A stretch of DNA of 64,000 bases, from positions 186,001 through 250,000 of the forward strand of contig CAVRXO010000009.1 in assembly GCA_963725185.1 (NCBI GenBank), read 5' to 3'. The notes under the pieces were generated by a model that was not told where the DNA came from, made no database searches, and saw nothing but the letters and a program-made list of their open reading frames with translations. Positions within the stretch are counted from its first letter, which is position 1, and each line of letters opens with the position of its first letter. The translations under genes were made by a program, and so were the position numbers. Shown here piece after piece: positions 1 to 7,802 of this stretch. This stretch comes from VAZQ01 sp963725185. GTDB taxonomy: Bacteria > Pseudomonadota > Alphaproteobacteria > Rhizobiales > Xanthobacteraceae.

Positions 1-723
1 CATCCGGAGCTGCGCTCGACCGATTTCTACACCAGCCACGAGGCGCTGCTGCTCGGCTTCGAGCAGGCGATGACGCGCGTCGATTCGACCAGCGGCGACT
101 GGTACTGCACGTCCGGCCACATGCTGTGGATCGGCGACCGCACGCGCCAGCCCGACCATGCCCATGTCGAGTTCTGCCGCGGCATCAAGAATCCGCTCGG
201 CCTCAAATGCGGACCCTCGAGCAAGGTCGACGAGATGTTGCGGCTCATCGACATTCTCAACCCGGACAACGAGCCCGGCCGCCTCACGCTGATCTGCCGG
301 CTGGGCGCCGACAAGGCCGGCGATCTGTTGCCGCCCATGGTGCGCGCGGTCGAGCGCGAGGGCCGCGTGGTGCTGTGGTCGTGCGATCCGATGCACGGCA
401 ACACGATCAGCTCCGCCTCGGGCTACAAGACGCGGCCGTTCGACCAGATCCTCAAGGAGGTGCGCACCTTCTTCCAGGTGCACGCCGCCGAGGGCACCTA
501 TGCGGGCGGCGTGCATCTGGAGATGACCGGCCAGAACGTCACCGAATGCACCGGCGGCGCGCGCGCCATCACGGACGAGGACCTCAACGACCGCTACCAC
601 ACGGTCTGCGATCCGCGGCTCAATGCCGAGCAGTCGCTCGATCTCGCCTTCCTGCTCGCCGACCTGCTCAAGCAGGAACGCAGCGGCAAGGCCCGCCCGC
701 TGCCCGCGGTCTCGGGACTCTGA
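1..723 (+). CDS. Class II 3-deoxy-7-phosphoheptulonate (DAHP) synthase, 3' part
   Basis: This is the C-terminal 240 residues of a class II (plant/actinobacterial-type) DAHP synthase, the first enzyme of the shikimate pathway, which joins phosphoenolpyruvate and erythrose 4-phosphate. The reading frame is open from base 1, so the start lies outside the window. Family segments visible are YTSHEALLLGFEQAMTR, GIKNPLGLKCGPS, LICRLGADK, WSCDPMHGNT and GGVHLEMTGQNVTECTGG; the last carries Glu and His residues of the type that bind metal and substrate. It ends with TGA at 721-723. A palindromic repeat follows directly and no classical terminator is seen. Family assignment is secure; allosteric behaviour cannot be read from this fragment. 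Confidence 0.95.
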   Translation, partial: HPELRSTDFYTSHEALLLGFEQAMTRVDSTSGDWYCTSGHMLWIGDRTRQPDHAHVEFCRGIKNPLGLKCGPSSKVDEMLRLIDILNPDNEPGRLTLICRLGADKAGDLLPPMVRAVEREGRVVLWSCDPMHGNTISSASGYKTRPFDQILKEVRTFFQVHAAEGTYAGGVHLEMTGQNVTECTGGARAITDEDLNDRYHTVCDPRLNAEQSLDLAFLLADLLKQERSGKARPLPAVSGL

Positions 724-750
724 ATTGAAGTAATATGAGGCGCCTCAACC

Positions 751-852
751 CGCTCATCCCCGCGGACGCGGGGAACCAGCCTTTGCCCCATCAAACGTCC
801 GTGCGATTTGGCAAAGTCGGATTCCCGCGTCCGCGGGAATGAGCGGATGTGG
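751..852. repeat. Dispersed palindromic intergenic repeat, copy 1 (in the 724-1078 gap)
   Basis: Two arms, 751-790 and 808-846, are inverted copies of one another built round the GC palindrome CCCGCGGACGCGGG, with a short loop carrying AAACGTCCGTGCGATTTGG. The same unit recurs at 11531-11629 in the opposite orientation and, degenerate, at 58139-58207. The right flank (GAGCGGATGTGGCGAT...) is also shared with the third copy. It could fold as a long hairpin after the DAHP synthase gene. The rest of the 355-base gap, 853-1078, shows only a slightly AT-richer stretch near 955-1035 that may hold the promoter of the next gene. Confidence 0.85.
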
Positions 853-1078
853 CGATGCCTACGCACATTCTTGCCCGGGAACGAGCGGATGAGGCGCGCG
901 CTTGCAGGGAAGCAAGCACGGGACGCGCAGCCAATGCTTCACACTCCGTGAAGGTAAACAAACCGGCGTTTATCGCAGCATTAACAATAGGATCGAATGC
1001 GATCCGCGATCCCTAAAACTGTAAGGATTGGGATAAGCATTGAGGCGGAGACTGCCCCCGCATTTGGTGGGGGTCATC

Positions 1079-2086
1079 GTGAGCTTCAAATCAATCCTGG
1101 CGGTCTCTGCGTGGCTGGCGGCGACGGTTGTGGCCAGCCTGTCGGGCGCGCTGCCGGCGGGCGCCCGCGATTGGACCTTTCATGCGTTGGAGCCGCCCTC
1201 CAACTATACGGGCGAAGTCGGGCTGCGCTTCTGGTATGGGAAAGCCAAGACCGGCAAGAATCTCTATGATCCTTCCGGCTCGTCGCTGGTCTCGCGCTTG
1301 ACCTACGACAATCTCTCGATCTTTTCCGCCGAAGCTTATGGGCGGTTCGACCTCAACACCGGCTGGTTCCTCAAAGGTTTGGTCGGCGGCGGCGGCTTTC
1401 GCAAGGGCACGCTCACGGACGAAGATTTTCCGCCCGGCATAACGCCCTATTCGGCCACCCTGAGCACGCTCGACGACAGCTTCCCGTTTTATACGACCGT
1501 CGACGCGGGCTACAATGTCCTGCGCGGCCCTGATTTCCGCGTCGGCGCGTTCGTCGGCTACAACTACCTGCGAGAGGTCGTGAGCGCGGATGGCTGCGGC
1601 CAGATCGCGACCAATCCGTTCATCTGCGGGATCTTCTCCGTTCCGGGAACCATCAAAGTGATCACGCAGGACAACAATTGGAATTCCCTGCGGGTCGGGC
1701 TCGATGGCGAGGTCGATATCACCAAGCAGCTCAAGCTCAGCCTCGATGGGGCATGGCTGCCCAAGGTCTGGCTCAATGGCACCGACGCGCATTGGCTGCG
1801 CATCAGCGGCAATCCGGGCGACTTCAGCGGCCCGGTCCCCGAGGATGGCACCGGCTGGGGTTATCAGCTCGAAGGGGTCTTGTCCTATCGGGTGACCGAC
1901 GCCATTACTATCGGCGTCGGCGGCCGTTACTGGCACATGCAGACCAGTGGCAACAGTCATTTCGAAGGTCACGTCAACGGTGTTCAGGCGTTCCCGCAAC
2001 CGGTCGATTGGAAGAACGACAATTACGGGGTGTTCCTTCAGACCGGTCTCAAGTTCGGGCCTTATCCGCTCATCAGCAGCAACTAG
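1079..2086 (+). CDS. Predicted outer-membrane beta-barrel protein
   Basis: The protein has about 335 residues. The GTG at 1079 is preferred because GGTGGGGGT lies just upstream and the product then begins with a clean Sec signal peptide (FKSILAVSAWLAATVVASLSG...AGA). A TTG at 1040 would add 13 residues. The mature part alternates aromatic and polar residues in strands and has repeated Gly-rich turns (GEVGLRFWYGKAKTG, FVGYNYLREV, GVGGRYWHMQTSG), and it ends in hydrophobic strand-like sequence, as expected of a barrel of roughly 10-12 strands. No catalytic motif was recognised. It may be loosely related to omptin/Omp-like barrels, but I cannot name a family. It stands alone between a repeat and dgkA. 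Confidence 0.6.
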   Translation: MSFKSILAVSAWLAATVVASLSGALPAGARDWTFHALEPPSNYTGEVGLRFWYGKAKTGKNLYDPSGSSLVSRLTYDNLSIFSAEAYGRFDLNTGWFLKGLVGGGGFRKGTLTDEDFPPGITPYSATLSTLDDSFPFYTTVDAGYNVLRGPDFRVGAFVGYNYLREVVSADGCGQIATNPFICGIFSVPGTIKVITQDNNWNSLRVGLDGEVDITKQLKLSLDGAWLPKVWLNGTDAHWLRISGNPGDFSGPVPEDGTGWGYQLEGVLSYRVTDAITIGVGGRYWHMQTSGNSHFEGHVNGVQAFPQPVDWKNDNYGVFLQTGLKFGPYPLISSN

Positions 2087-2109
2087 CCAACAGATCGCAG
2101 ATCGACGCC

Positions 2110-2463
2110 ATGGAAAGATTGCTGCGCGCTGTCGTCAACAGCTGGAACGGCCTGCGCTTCGCGTTCCGCAGCGAAGCCGCCTTCCGCCAGGAGCTGGCGG
2201 TGTTCGTGCCGGCGGTGCCGCTCGCATTCTTCATTACGGAGGATGGCTGGAAGCGGCTCGCGCTTATCGGCGTGCTGATGCTGCTGTTCGTGGTCGAGCT
2301 CCTGAACACGGCAATCGAGAAGCTCTCCGACCGGGTCAACCTGGAGATCGATCCGCAGATCGGCCGCGTCAAGGACATGGGCTCGGCGGCGGTCGGCCTC
2401 ACGCTCATCATGGCCGGGGCGGTCTGGCTCCTGGCGCTGGCCGAGCGCTTCCACTGGCTGTGA
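2110..2463 (+). CDS. dgkA: Diacylglycerol kinase (DgkA type)
   Basis: This 117-residue inner-membrane enzyme phosphorylates diacylglycerol to phosphatidic acid, recycling lipid released during membrane and cell-envelope metabolism. It has the normal length and three hydrophobic segments. The family signature is visible in the middle (VVELLNTAIEKLSDRV), including the conserved Glu/Asn catalytic and metal-binding region. The ATG at 2110 lies 24 nt after the barrel gene, with weak ribosome-binding sequence. The nadE gene follows after a short gap, so the two could be cotranscribed although they are not functionally linked. Confidence 0.93.
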   Translation: MERLLRAVVNSWNGLRFAFRSEAAFRQELAVFVPAVPLAFFITEDGWKRLALIGVLMLLFVVELLNTAIEKLSDRVNLEIDPQIGRVKDMGSAAVGLTLIMAGAVWLLALAERFHWL

Positions 2464-2518
2464 TCGGGCCCGCCGCAGCGGATTGCAGTTCGGCTCTCCG
2501 ACGCGCTACATCTCGATC

Positions 2519-4264
2519 ATGAATGCACGTCCGACCGACCGTCTGGCGATTGCGGTCGCGCAACTCGATCCGACCGTCGGTGATATTGCGGGCAATGCCG
2601 ACAAGGCGCGGCAGGCGCGCGCCGCGGCGGCGCGCGACGGCGCCGACCTCGTGGCGCTGCCCGAGCTCTTCCTGTCCGGCTATCCGCCCGAGGATTTGGT
2701 GCTCAAGCCGGCCCTGCAGGCGGCATGCCGCAGCAAGATCGAGGAGCTGGCGCGGGAAACCGCGGACGGCGGTCCGGCCATGCTGATCGGGACGCCGTGG
2801 GCCGAGAACGGCCAGCTCTACAATGCCTATTGCCTGCTCGATCGCGGCACGATCGCGGCGTTGCGCTTCAAGGTCGACCTGCCGAACTACGGCGTGTTCG
2901 ACGAAAAGCGCGTGTTCGTGGCCGGCCCCATGCCGGGACCGGTCGCCTTCCGCGGCGTGCGCCTGGGCCTGCCGATCTGCGAGGACATCTGGGGCACCGA
3001 GGTGGTCGAGACCTTGGCCGAGACCGGCGCCGAGATGCTGATCGTTCCGAATGGCTCGCCTTACTGGCGCGACAAGGAGACGACGCGCCTCAATATCGCG
3101 GTCGCGCGCGTCACCGAGAGCGATCTGCCGATCATCTACGTCAACCAGCTCGGCGGGCAGGATGAGCTGGTGTTCGACGGCGCCTCGTTCGGCCTGCACG
3201 CCGATTGCTCGCTGGCGTTCCAGCTGCCCGCATTCCGCGAGGTGGTGACGACGGTGCGCTGGCAACGCACCGGCAACGGCTGGCGCTGCCTCGACGGGCC
3301 CATGGCCAAGCTGGAGGAGGGCGAGCAGGACGATTATTCCGCCTGCGTCCTGGGCCTGCGCGACTATGTGGACAAGAATGGTTTTGCCGGCGTGGTGCTG
3401 GGACTTTCGGGGGGCGTCGATTCCGCGCTTTGCGCAGCGATCGCGGTCGATGCGCTCGGGGCCGGGCGCGTGCGCTGCGTGATGCTGCCTTATCGTTTCA
3501 CCGCGCAGGAATCCCGCGACGACGCTGCGTTCATTGCGCAGGCGCTGGGCGTGCACTACGACGCGGTCCCCATCGAGAGCGCGGTCGCGGGCCTGGAGCA
3601 GGCGCTGGCGCCGCTGTTCGCCGGCCGGTCCCGCGACGTCACCGAGGAGAACCTGCAGGCGCGCGCGCGCGGCACCATCCTGATGGCGATCTCCAACAAG
3701 CTCGGCCTGATGGTGGTGACCACCGGCAACAAGTCGGAAATGTCGGTCGGCTACGCCACGCTCTATGGCGACATGAACGGGGGCTTCAATCCAATCAAGG
3801 ATCTCTACAAGACGGAAGTCTATCGGCTGGCGCGCCTGCGCAACCGCTGGCGCCCGCATGGCGCGCTCGGACCGACCGGGCTCGTGATCCCCGACAATGT
3901 GCTCACGCGCGCCCCGACCGCGGAGTTGCGCGAACATCAGACCGACCAGGATTCGCTGCCGCCCTACGAGGTGCTCGACGGTATTCTGGAGCGGCTGGTC
4001 GAGCGCGAGGAGCCGATCGCGCAGATCGTCGCGGCGGGCTTTGACCGCGAGACGGTCGTGCGGGTCGAGCGCATGCTCAACCTCGCCGAATACAAGCGCC
4101 GGCAGGCCGCGCCGGGCGTCAAGGTGACGCTCAGGAATTTCGGCCGCGATCGACGCTATCCGATCACCAATCGCTTCCGCGATCCCGGCGCGCCATTGCC
4201 GCAGCCCGACCTCTCGCTCCTGCCCCCCGGCCCGGCGGCGAACGGCGACGCGTTCGATCTATAG
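2519..4264 (+). CDS. nadE: Glutamine-dependent NAD(+) synthetase
   Basis: This 581-residue cytosolic enzyme performs the last step of NAD synthesis, amidating deamido-NAD with ammonia drawn from glutamine. The N-terminal nitrilase/glutaminase domain (about 1-265) shows the Glu-Lys-Cys triad at E49 (LPELFLSGYPPEDL), K118 (before DLPNYGVFDEKR) and C154 (LPICEDIWG). The C-terminal synthetase domain carries the ATP pyrophosphatase loop SGGVDS at 297-302 and the GNKSEMSVGYATLYGD segment. I chose the ATG at 2519 (NARPTDRLAIAVAQLDPTVGD) over an in-frame TTG at 2483 because it gives the usual N-terminus. The gene ends 12 nt before the convergent DUF2865 gene. Confidence 0.96.
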   Translation: MNARPTDRLAIAVAQLDPTVGDIAGNADKARQARAAAARDGADLVALPELFLSGYPPEDLVLKPALQAACRSKIEELARETADGGPAMLIGTPWAENGQLYNAYCLLDRGTIAALRFKVDLPNYGVFDEKRVFVAGPMPGPVAFRGVRLGLPICEDIWGTEVVETLAETGAEMLIVPNGSPYWRDKETTRLNIAVARVTESDLPIIYVNQLGGQDELVFDGASFGLHADCSLAFQLPAFREVVTTVRWQRTGNGWRCLDGPMAKLEEGEQDDYSACVLGLRDYVDKNGFAGVVLGLSGGVDSALCAAIAVDALGAGRVRCVMLPYRFTAQESRDDAAFIAQALGVHYDAVPIESAVAGLEQALAPLFAGRSRDVTEENLQARARGTILMAISNKLGLMVVTTGNKSEMSVGYATLYGDMNGGFNPIKDLYKTEVYRLARLRNRWRPHGALGPTGLVIPDNVLTRAPTAELREHQTDQDSLPPYEVLDGILERLVEREEPIAQIVAAGFDRETVVRVERMLNLAEYKRRQAAPGVKVTLRNFGRDRRYPITNRFRDPGAPLPQPDLSLLPPGPAANGDAFDL

Positions 4265-4275
4265 AGCCCTGATGC

Positions 4276-5418
4276 TCAATGCTCCGGCAGGAATGTCGGG
4301 CCGACGATGCGGACATGGCGGTTGGTGGCATCGGCGTCCCCGGTTGAGTCGCCGGCGGCCGCATTGGCGGCAGCCGGCGTAGCCGCGGCCGGCTGGGCCG
4401 GGGCGGCGCCTGGGCGCGCCGGAGCCGGCTTGAGCGGCTTGCCTTGCGCGTCGACCTGCGGCTGCGACAATTGCTTGGCGCGCTCCTCGGTGACCACGAT
4501 ATCGCCGCGCTCGACCGTCTGGTCGTCGAGCTGCTTGAGGGCCTCGGCCCAGGTCTGGCCGGCTGCCTTGCAGCTGCAGCTCGGGTTGAATTGCTTGCGG
4601 TAGGCGAAGGCGTTGGGCAGCTCGGTGTAGAGGCGGCCGCTCGCCGAGACCGCCTGGGTGACGTCCTCGCCGGTGCGATGGCTGTAAAGCACCGCCTCCG
4701 TGGCCGGGCACAAGCGCTGGCAGGCCTGCGCGTCGTCGGCAAACCTGTTCGGCAGAGTGGAGTACGAGAGCGGGAAATAGAATCCGTCGCAGGTTCGCAC
4801 GCAGAGCGTCTGGTAGGTGCCCGCGGCTGATGCCGGAGTCTGGTCCGGATTGAGGATGGTCCCGGGTCCGAACAAGCGGTCGAAGAAACCGCCGCCCTGG
4901 TTTGCAAGCTGGCGATATTGCGGACCGCAATCGTTCTGCGCCAGCGCGCCGATGATCGAGCGGCGCTGGTTCTCGTGGTCGGCGCCGGTATTGCTCTGGG
5001 CGTGTTGGAGGTCGTTCATGGTGCGGTCGAGAGTGGCGCGGGTCTGCTGGATTTGCGCATTGAGCGCGCCGCATTGGGGCGGCTGGCTCACGAACAAGGA
5101 GAAAAAGCCGTTGCCCTCGCAACCGGATCGCCGCGCCTGCGCGGTGAGACGGTCCAGATCCGACTGCTGCTTGCGGGCGGCATCATCCAGCCGCTTGGCC
5201 TGGTCGGACTGCGTGGGATCGGTGATGCCGCGATCAAACGCGGAAAGCTGGCTTTCGAGCTGGGGACAAACCGGGTTGCGGGATTGCGAGCCTGGAGGTT
5301 GGGAACCCGGATAAGCGGGATAGGGCTGCTGCGCCAGCGACGGCGTCGCCGCCGACGTCACCAATGCGGTCAATGCGACGAGCGCCGCCAGGCCCGACTT
5401 GCGTGCCGGTCGCGACAT
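4276..5418 (-). CDS. Secreted DUF2865-domain protein
   Basis: The 380-residue exported protein belongs to the DUF2865 family, which is common in Rhizobiales and of unknown function. The start at 5418 gives a textbook signal peptide (SRPARKSGLAALVALTALVTSA...LAQ); in-frame ATGs at 5451 and 5463 would only lengthen the N-tail. The central part has a predicted coiled-coil stretch and paired Cys residues. The DUF2865 core is recognisable as TLCVRTCDGFYFPLSYST, CQRLCPATEAVLYSHRTG and FNPSCSCKAAGQTWAEAL. A long Ala/Pro-rich low-complexity tail precedes the conserved end HVRIVGPTFLPEH. A cell-envelope role is inferred from the export signal and Cys pairs only. Confidence 0.8.
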   Translation of the reverse strand: MSRPARKSGLAALVALTALVTSAATPSLAQQPYPAYPGSQPPGSQSRNPVCPQLESQLSAFDRGITDPTQSDQAKRLDDAARKQQSDLDRLTAQARRSGCEGNGFFSLFVSQPPQCGALNAQIQQTRATLDRTMNDLQHAQSNTGADHENQRRSIIGALAQNDCGPQYRQLANQGGGFFDRLFGPGTILNPDQTPASAAGTYQTLCVRTCDGFYFPLSYSTLPNRFADDAQACQRLCPATEAVLYSHRTGEDVTQAVSASGRLYTELPNAFAYRKQFNPSCSCKAAGQTWAEALKQLDDQTVERGDIVVTEERAKQLSQPQVDAQGKPLKPAPARPGAAPAQPAAATPAAANAAAGDSTGDADATNRHVRIVGPTFLPEH

Positions 5419-5553
5419 CAGCGGTCGCCGAATTAGTGGTCCTGCAATCATTGTTCCAATCATGGAGTTGGGGCTGGCCGACGCTCGCAGCCGCGCGATG
5501 AAGCTCCGGAATGGTGACCAAAGTGTGAAGGGGCGCACCCGTAACGCTTGTCA

Positions 5554-6190
5554 TCATTCCGCATCCGGCTGGTTCTCGGGCCGGGCGGCTTCGAATGCGG
5601 AGAGCTGTGCGCAAGCCGCATCGATGGCGAGAATCCTGGGATAGGAATCGAGCGGCACTTTCAGGCGCCGCGCATTGGCGACCTGCGGCACCAGACAAAC
5701 ATCCGCAACCGTGACATCGGCCCCGCACGAATAGGGGCCCGGGGCGACCATCGCCTCGAACGCGTCGAAGCCCTCCCGCACCCAGTGGTGATACCAGGCG
5801 TCGATCTTGCCTTGGTCCTGGCCGAGCTCGTTCTTGAGGTAGCGCAGCGGCCCCAGATTGTTGAGCGGATGAATGTCGCAGGCCACCAGCTGGGCCAGGG
5901 CCCGCGCCCGGGCGCGCTCGACGCTCTCGCGCGGCAGCAGCGGCGGCTGCGGATGGACCTCGTCGAGATATTCGATGATGGCGAGCGACTGCGTGAGGAC
6001 CTCGCCCGAGTTCGAGCTTGAGCGCCGGCAAACGCATCTGCGGGTTGACTGCTCGGTAATCAGGCTTGCGGTGCTGGCCGCCCTCCTTCTGCAGGTGGAC
6101 CGCGACCGTGTCGTAGCTCAGGCCCTTGAGATTGAATGCGATCCGCACCCGGTAGGCGGCGGACGAGCGAAAATAGGAATAGAGGGTCAC
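5554..6190 (-). pseudogene. maiA: Maleylacetoacetate isomerase (zeta-class GST), frameshifted
   Basis: The product would isomerise 4-maleylacetoacetate to fumarylacetoacetate using glutathione, in tyrosine/homogentisate breakdown. The start is GTG at 6190 behind a perfect AGGAGG. The N-terminal thioredoxin-fold half (YSYFRSSAAYRVRIAFNLKGL, with the zeta-class SSxxxRVRIA motif) reads to about 6015. The rest (LTQSLAIIEYLDEV, then CDIHPLNNLGPLRYL) continues in another frame to 5554. The span is 637 nt; minus one base it encodes 211 residues, the normal family length. Deleting one base in GAGTTCGA at 6008-6015 (plus strand) gives KLDSGEVLTQ. The gene is either truly broken or carries a sequencing insertion. 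A MarR gene lies directly upstream in the same direction. Confidence 0.85.
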
Positions 6191-6292
6191 CTGTCCTCCT
6201 TGAGCATTTTCAGGAAAAGCCTGCCCTCGCGAAAGCGGGCATGGACGCCGGTTCTCCGTTCCCTGCGCTGTTCGGGCGAGCCGGCGGAGCAC

Positions 6293-6814
6293 TCAGGTCT
6301 TGCCGCCTTCGATCTCGATCACCAGCTCCGCGGAGCGTTGGGTCAGTTGCTGCATGGCGCGGTCGAACGCGGCGCGATCGGAGGGCGCCACCACCTCCGA
6401 AAGCCGCGTGGTGAAATCGAGCGCAATCGGAGCGGCCTCGTTGTAGATGGCGCGGCCCGCGGGCGTCAGCGACAGAAAAGCCTCGCGCAGGTCGGCGCGG
6501 TTGGGGCGGCGGGCGATGAACTTGCGCTGCTCGAGCTGCGCTACCGCGCGCGACACTTTGGTCTTGTGCATGTGGGTATGGGACCCGATGGCCTTGCCGG
6601 TCATGACCCCATATTGGCCGAGCGTGACCAGCACGCGCCATTCGGGTATTCCAATACCGTAGCGCTGGCCGTAGACCCGCGCGAGCGCTTGCGAGACCAG
6701 GCTCGAGAGCACATTGAGCTTGTGGGGCAGAAAATCCTCAAGCTTCAGAAGGATCGTCTCGCCGGGCGCCGCAACCTTCGTGGCGCCGTCCTGGACCGGA
6801 CCGGAATTCATCAT
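6293..6814 (-). CDS. MarR-family transcriptional regulator
   Basis: A 173-residue winged-helix regulator of the MarR family. The start is taken at ATG 6814 (MMNSGPVQDG...) because family similarity begins about 20 residues later; a longer frame reaches 6922. Typical elements are the helical N-terminus FLPHKLNVLSSLVSQALARVY, the DNA-binding segment PEWRVLVTLGQYG...GSHTHMHKTKVSRAVAQLE, and the wing RRPNRADLREAFLSLTPAGR with the conserved acidic-Arg pair. It ends 102 nt upstream of maiA on the same strand, so it may control aromatic amino-acid degradation, but the ligand and targets are not shown by the sequence. Confidence 0.88.
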   Translation of the reverse strand: MMNSGPVQDGATKVAAPGETILLKLEDFLPHKLNVLSSLVSQALARVYGQRYGIGIPEWRVLVTLGQYGVMTGKAIGSHTHMHKTKVSRAVAQLEQRKFIARRPNRADLREAFLSLTPAGRAIYNEAAPIALDFTTRLSEVVAPSDRAAFDRAMQQLTQRSAELVIEIEGGKT

Positions 6815-6942
6815 GGTGTCGGGCCCCGGCGCTGGGCCGCCTTGCACCGCCTGCGGCCGCTCTTGAGCGCGGGCGGCAACATGGCCGAAGATCGCGGCTC
6901 GCGCAACGGCGATGGGCGGCATGTATCGGACGGGACCGCTCC

Positions 6943-7009
6943 AAACCTTAGCGCGGCCTTGAGCCGGGTTCGTCCTAAACCTTATCCCGGCCTTGAGCCG
7001 GGATTGTCC
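6943..7009. repeat. Two tandem 33-nt units, each a stem-loop
   Basis: Positions 6943-6975 and 6977-7009 are near-identical 33-mers separated by one base. Both contain GGCCTTGAGCCGGG, and the second folds as CCCGGC-CTTGA-GCCGGG. They lie in the roughly 300-base gap between the MarR gene and the small secreted protein. A further degenerate piece (AAGGCCGGGA) follows near 7040. Two units are too few and too palindromic to be a CRISPR array. They resemble the short extragenic palindromes scattered through Bradyrhizobium-type genomes. Confidence 0.7.
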
Positions 7010-7116
7010 GAAACGCTGAATTTCGAACGGTCCTAGCTGAAGGCCGGGACCGTGGAGTCCGGGATCCTGAATCCCGCCGAACGCTTGCGATCAGGTCAAA
7101 GCCCGCGAGCCCGCGC

Positions 7117-7425
7117 TCAGCGAGTGCATTCGATGGCGACGAATTCGTCGCAGGAGCCGCCGTGGCAGGACTCGGTGCTGGAGCGCACCGCCCCGGTGAT
7201 CTCGTCGCGATCGATCTTGTGGAACGATTGTGCCTGGGCGAAATCGCGCGACTTGCAATAGGCGGTCGCGACCGCCACGCCGCAGCTTGCTCCGGTCGCC
7301 AGGCAGCGGTCGACCCCGTAGCCGTCGGCATTGTTGGCGATGACGAAGATGCGCCGCTCGGCTTGCGCCGAGATGCTGCCGGAGAGGACAGCCGCAAAGG
7401 CAAGGCCCGCAAGGATGTATCGCAT
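7117..7425 (-). CDS. Small secreted Cys-rich protein
   Basis: A 102-residue protein with an N-terminal signal peptide (RYILAGLAFAAVLSGSISAQA, cleavage after about residue 22). The mature part contains six cysteines (41, 48, 57, 87, 92, 100), consistent with three disulfides in the periplasm. The segment ERRIFVIANNADGYGVDRCLATG starts the mature domain. I recognise no named family; similar short exported proteins occur in Bradyrhizobium-like genomes. No operon partner: the upstream 377-base gap separates it from the divergent cysS. Confidence 0.6.
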   Translation of the reverse strand: MRYILAGLAFAAVLSGSISAQAERRIFVIANNADGYGVDRCLATGASCGVAVATAYCKSRDFAQAQSFHKIDRDEITGAVRSSTESCHGGSCDEFVAIECTR

Positions 7426-7802
7426 CGGATGGCCCGCGTTTCTGCACCGGGATCGGCGCGCATCGAGAGGATGTGGAAAATACCTGGCAAGGCGTTAAGG
7501 CGCCCTTAACCCCGTGCCCGAGTCGTCAGTCGACCGCCGGCACGGTTCGATTCACGGCCGATCGTGCCTCTTGACGCGGCGCCCGCGCTTCCCCATTCTC
7601 CCGCCCATGCACGGCCTTAACCATATCTGCGGCATTTGCCGGGAGATTATTCGCTAGCGAAGCTCGCTGGCTGTGGCCGTCTTTTCTCAACGTTTCGAGA
7701 TCATTGGACGCCCGGCCAGCGAGGCTAGGCGCGTGCCCGCCGCCGCCTTTCGGGGTTCGACGGGCAGCACGGACCGCAATGATGTCGATCGTGAGACAGA
7801 CC
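7426..7802. other. Divergent intergenic region, no gene seen
   Basis: These 377 bases separate the minus-strand secreted Cys-rich gene from plus-strand cysS. I see no convincing coding sequence or RNA gene. An AT-richer patch around 7610-7665 (TTAACCATATCTGC, GGGAGATTATTCGCTAGCGAAGC) includes the short hairpin TTCGCTAGCGAA and probably holds divergent promoters. Confidence 0.4.

Noticed and set aside
2408..3937. 509-residue frame antisense to nadE
   Set aside because: Mirror of conserved NadE codons; composition is typical of antisense GC-rich frames.
6943..7009. Possible CRISPR repeats
   Set aside because: Only two units, one base apart, each self-palindromic, with no spacers or cas genes.
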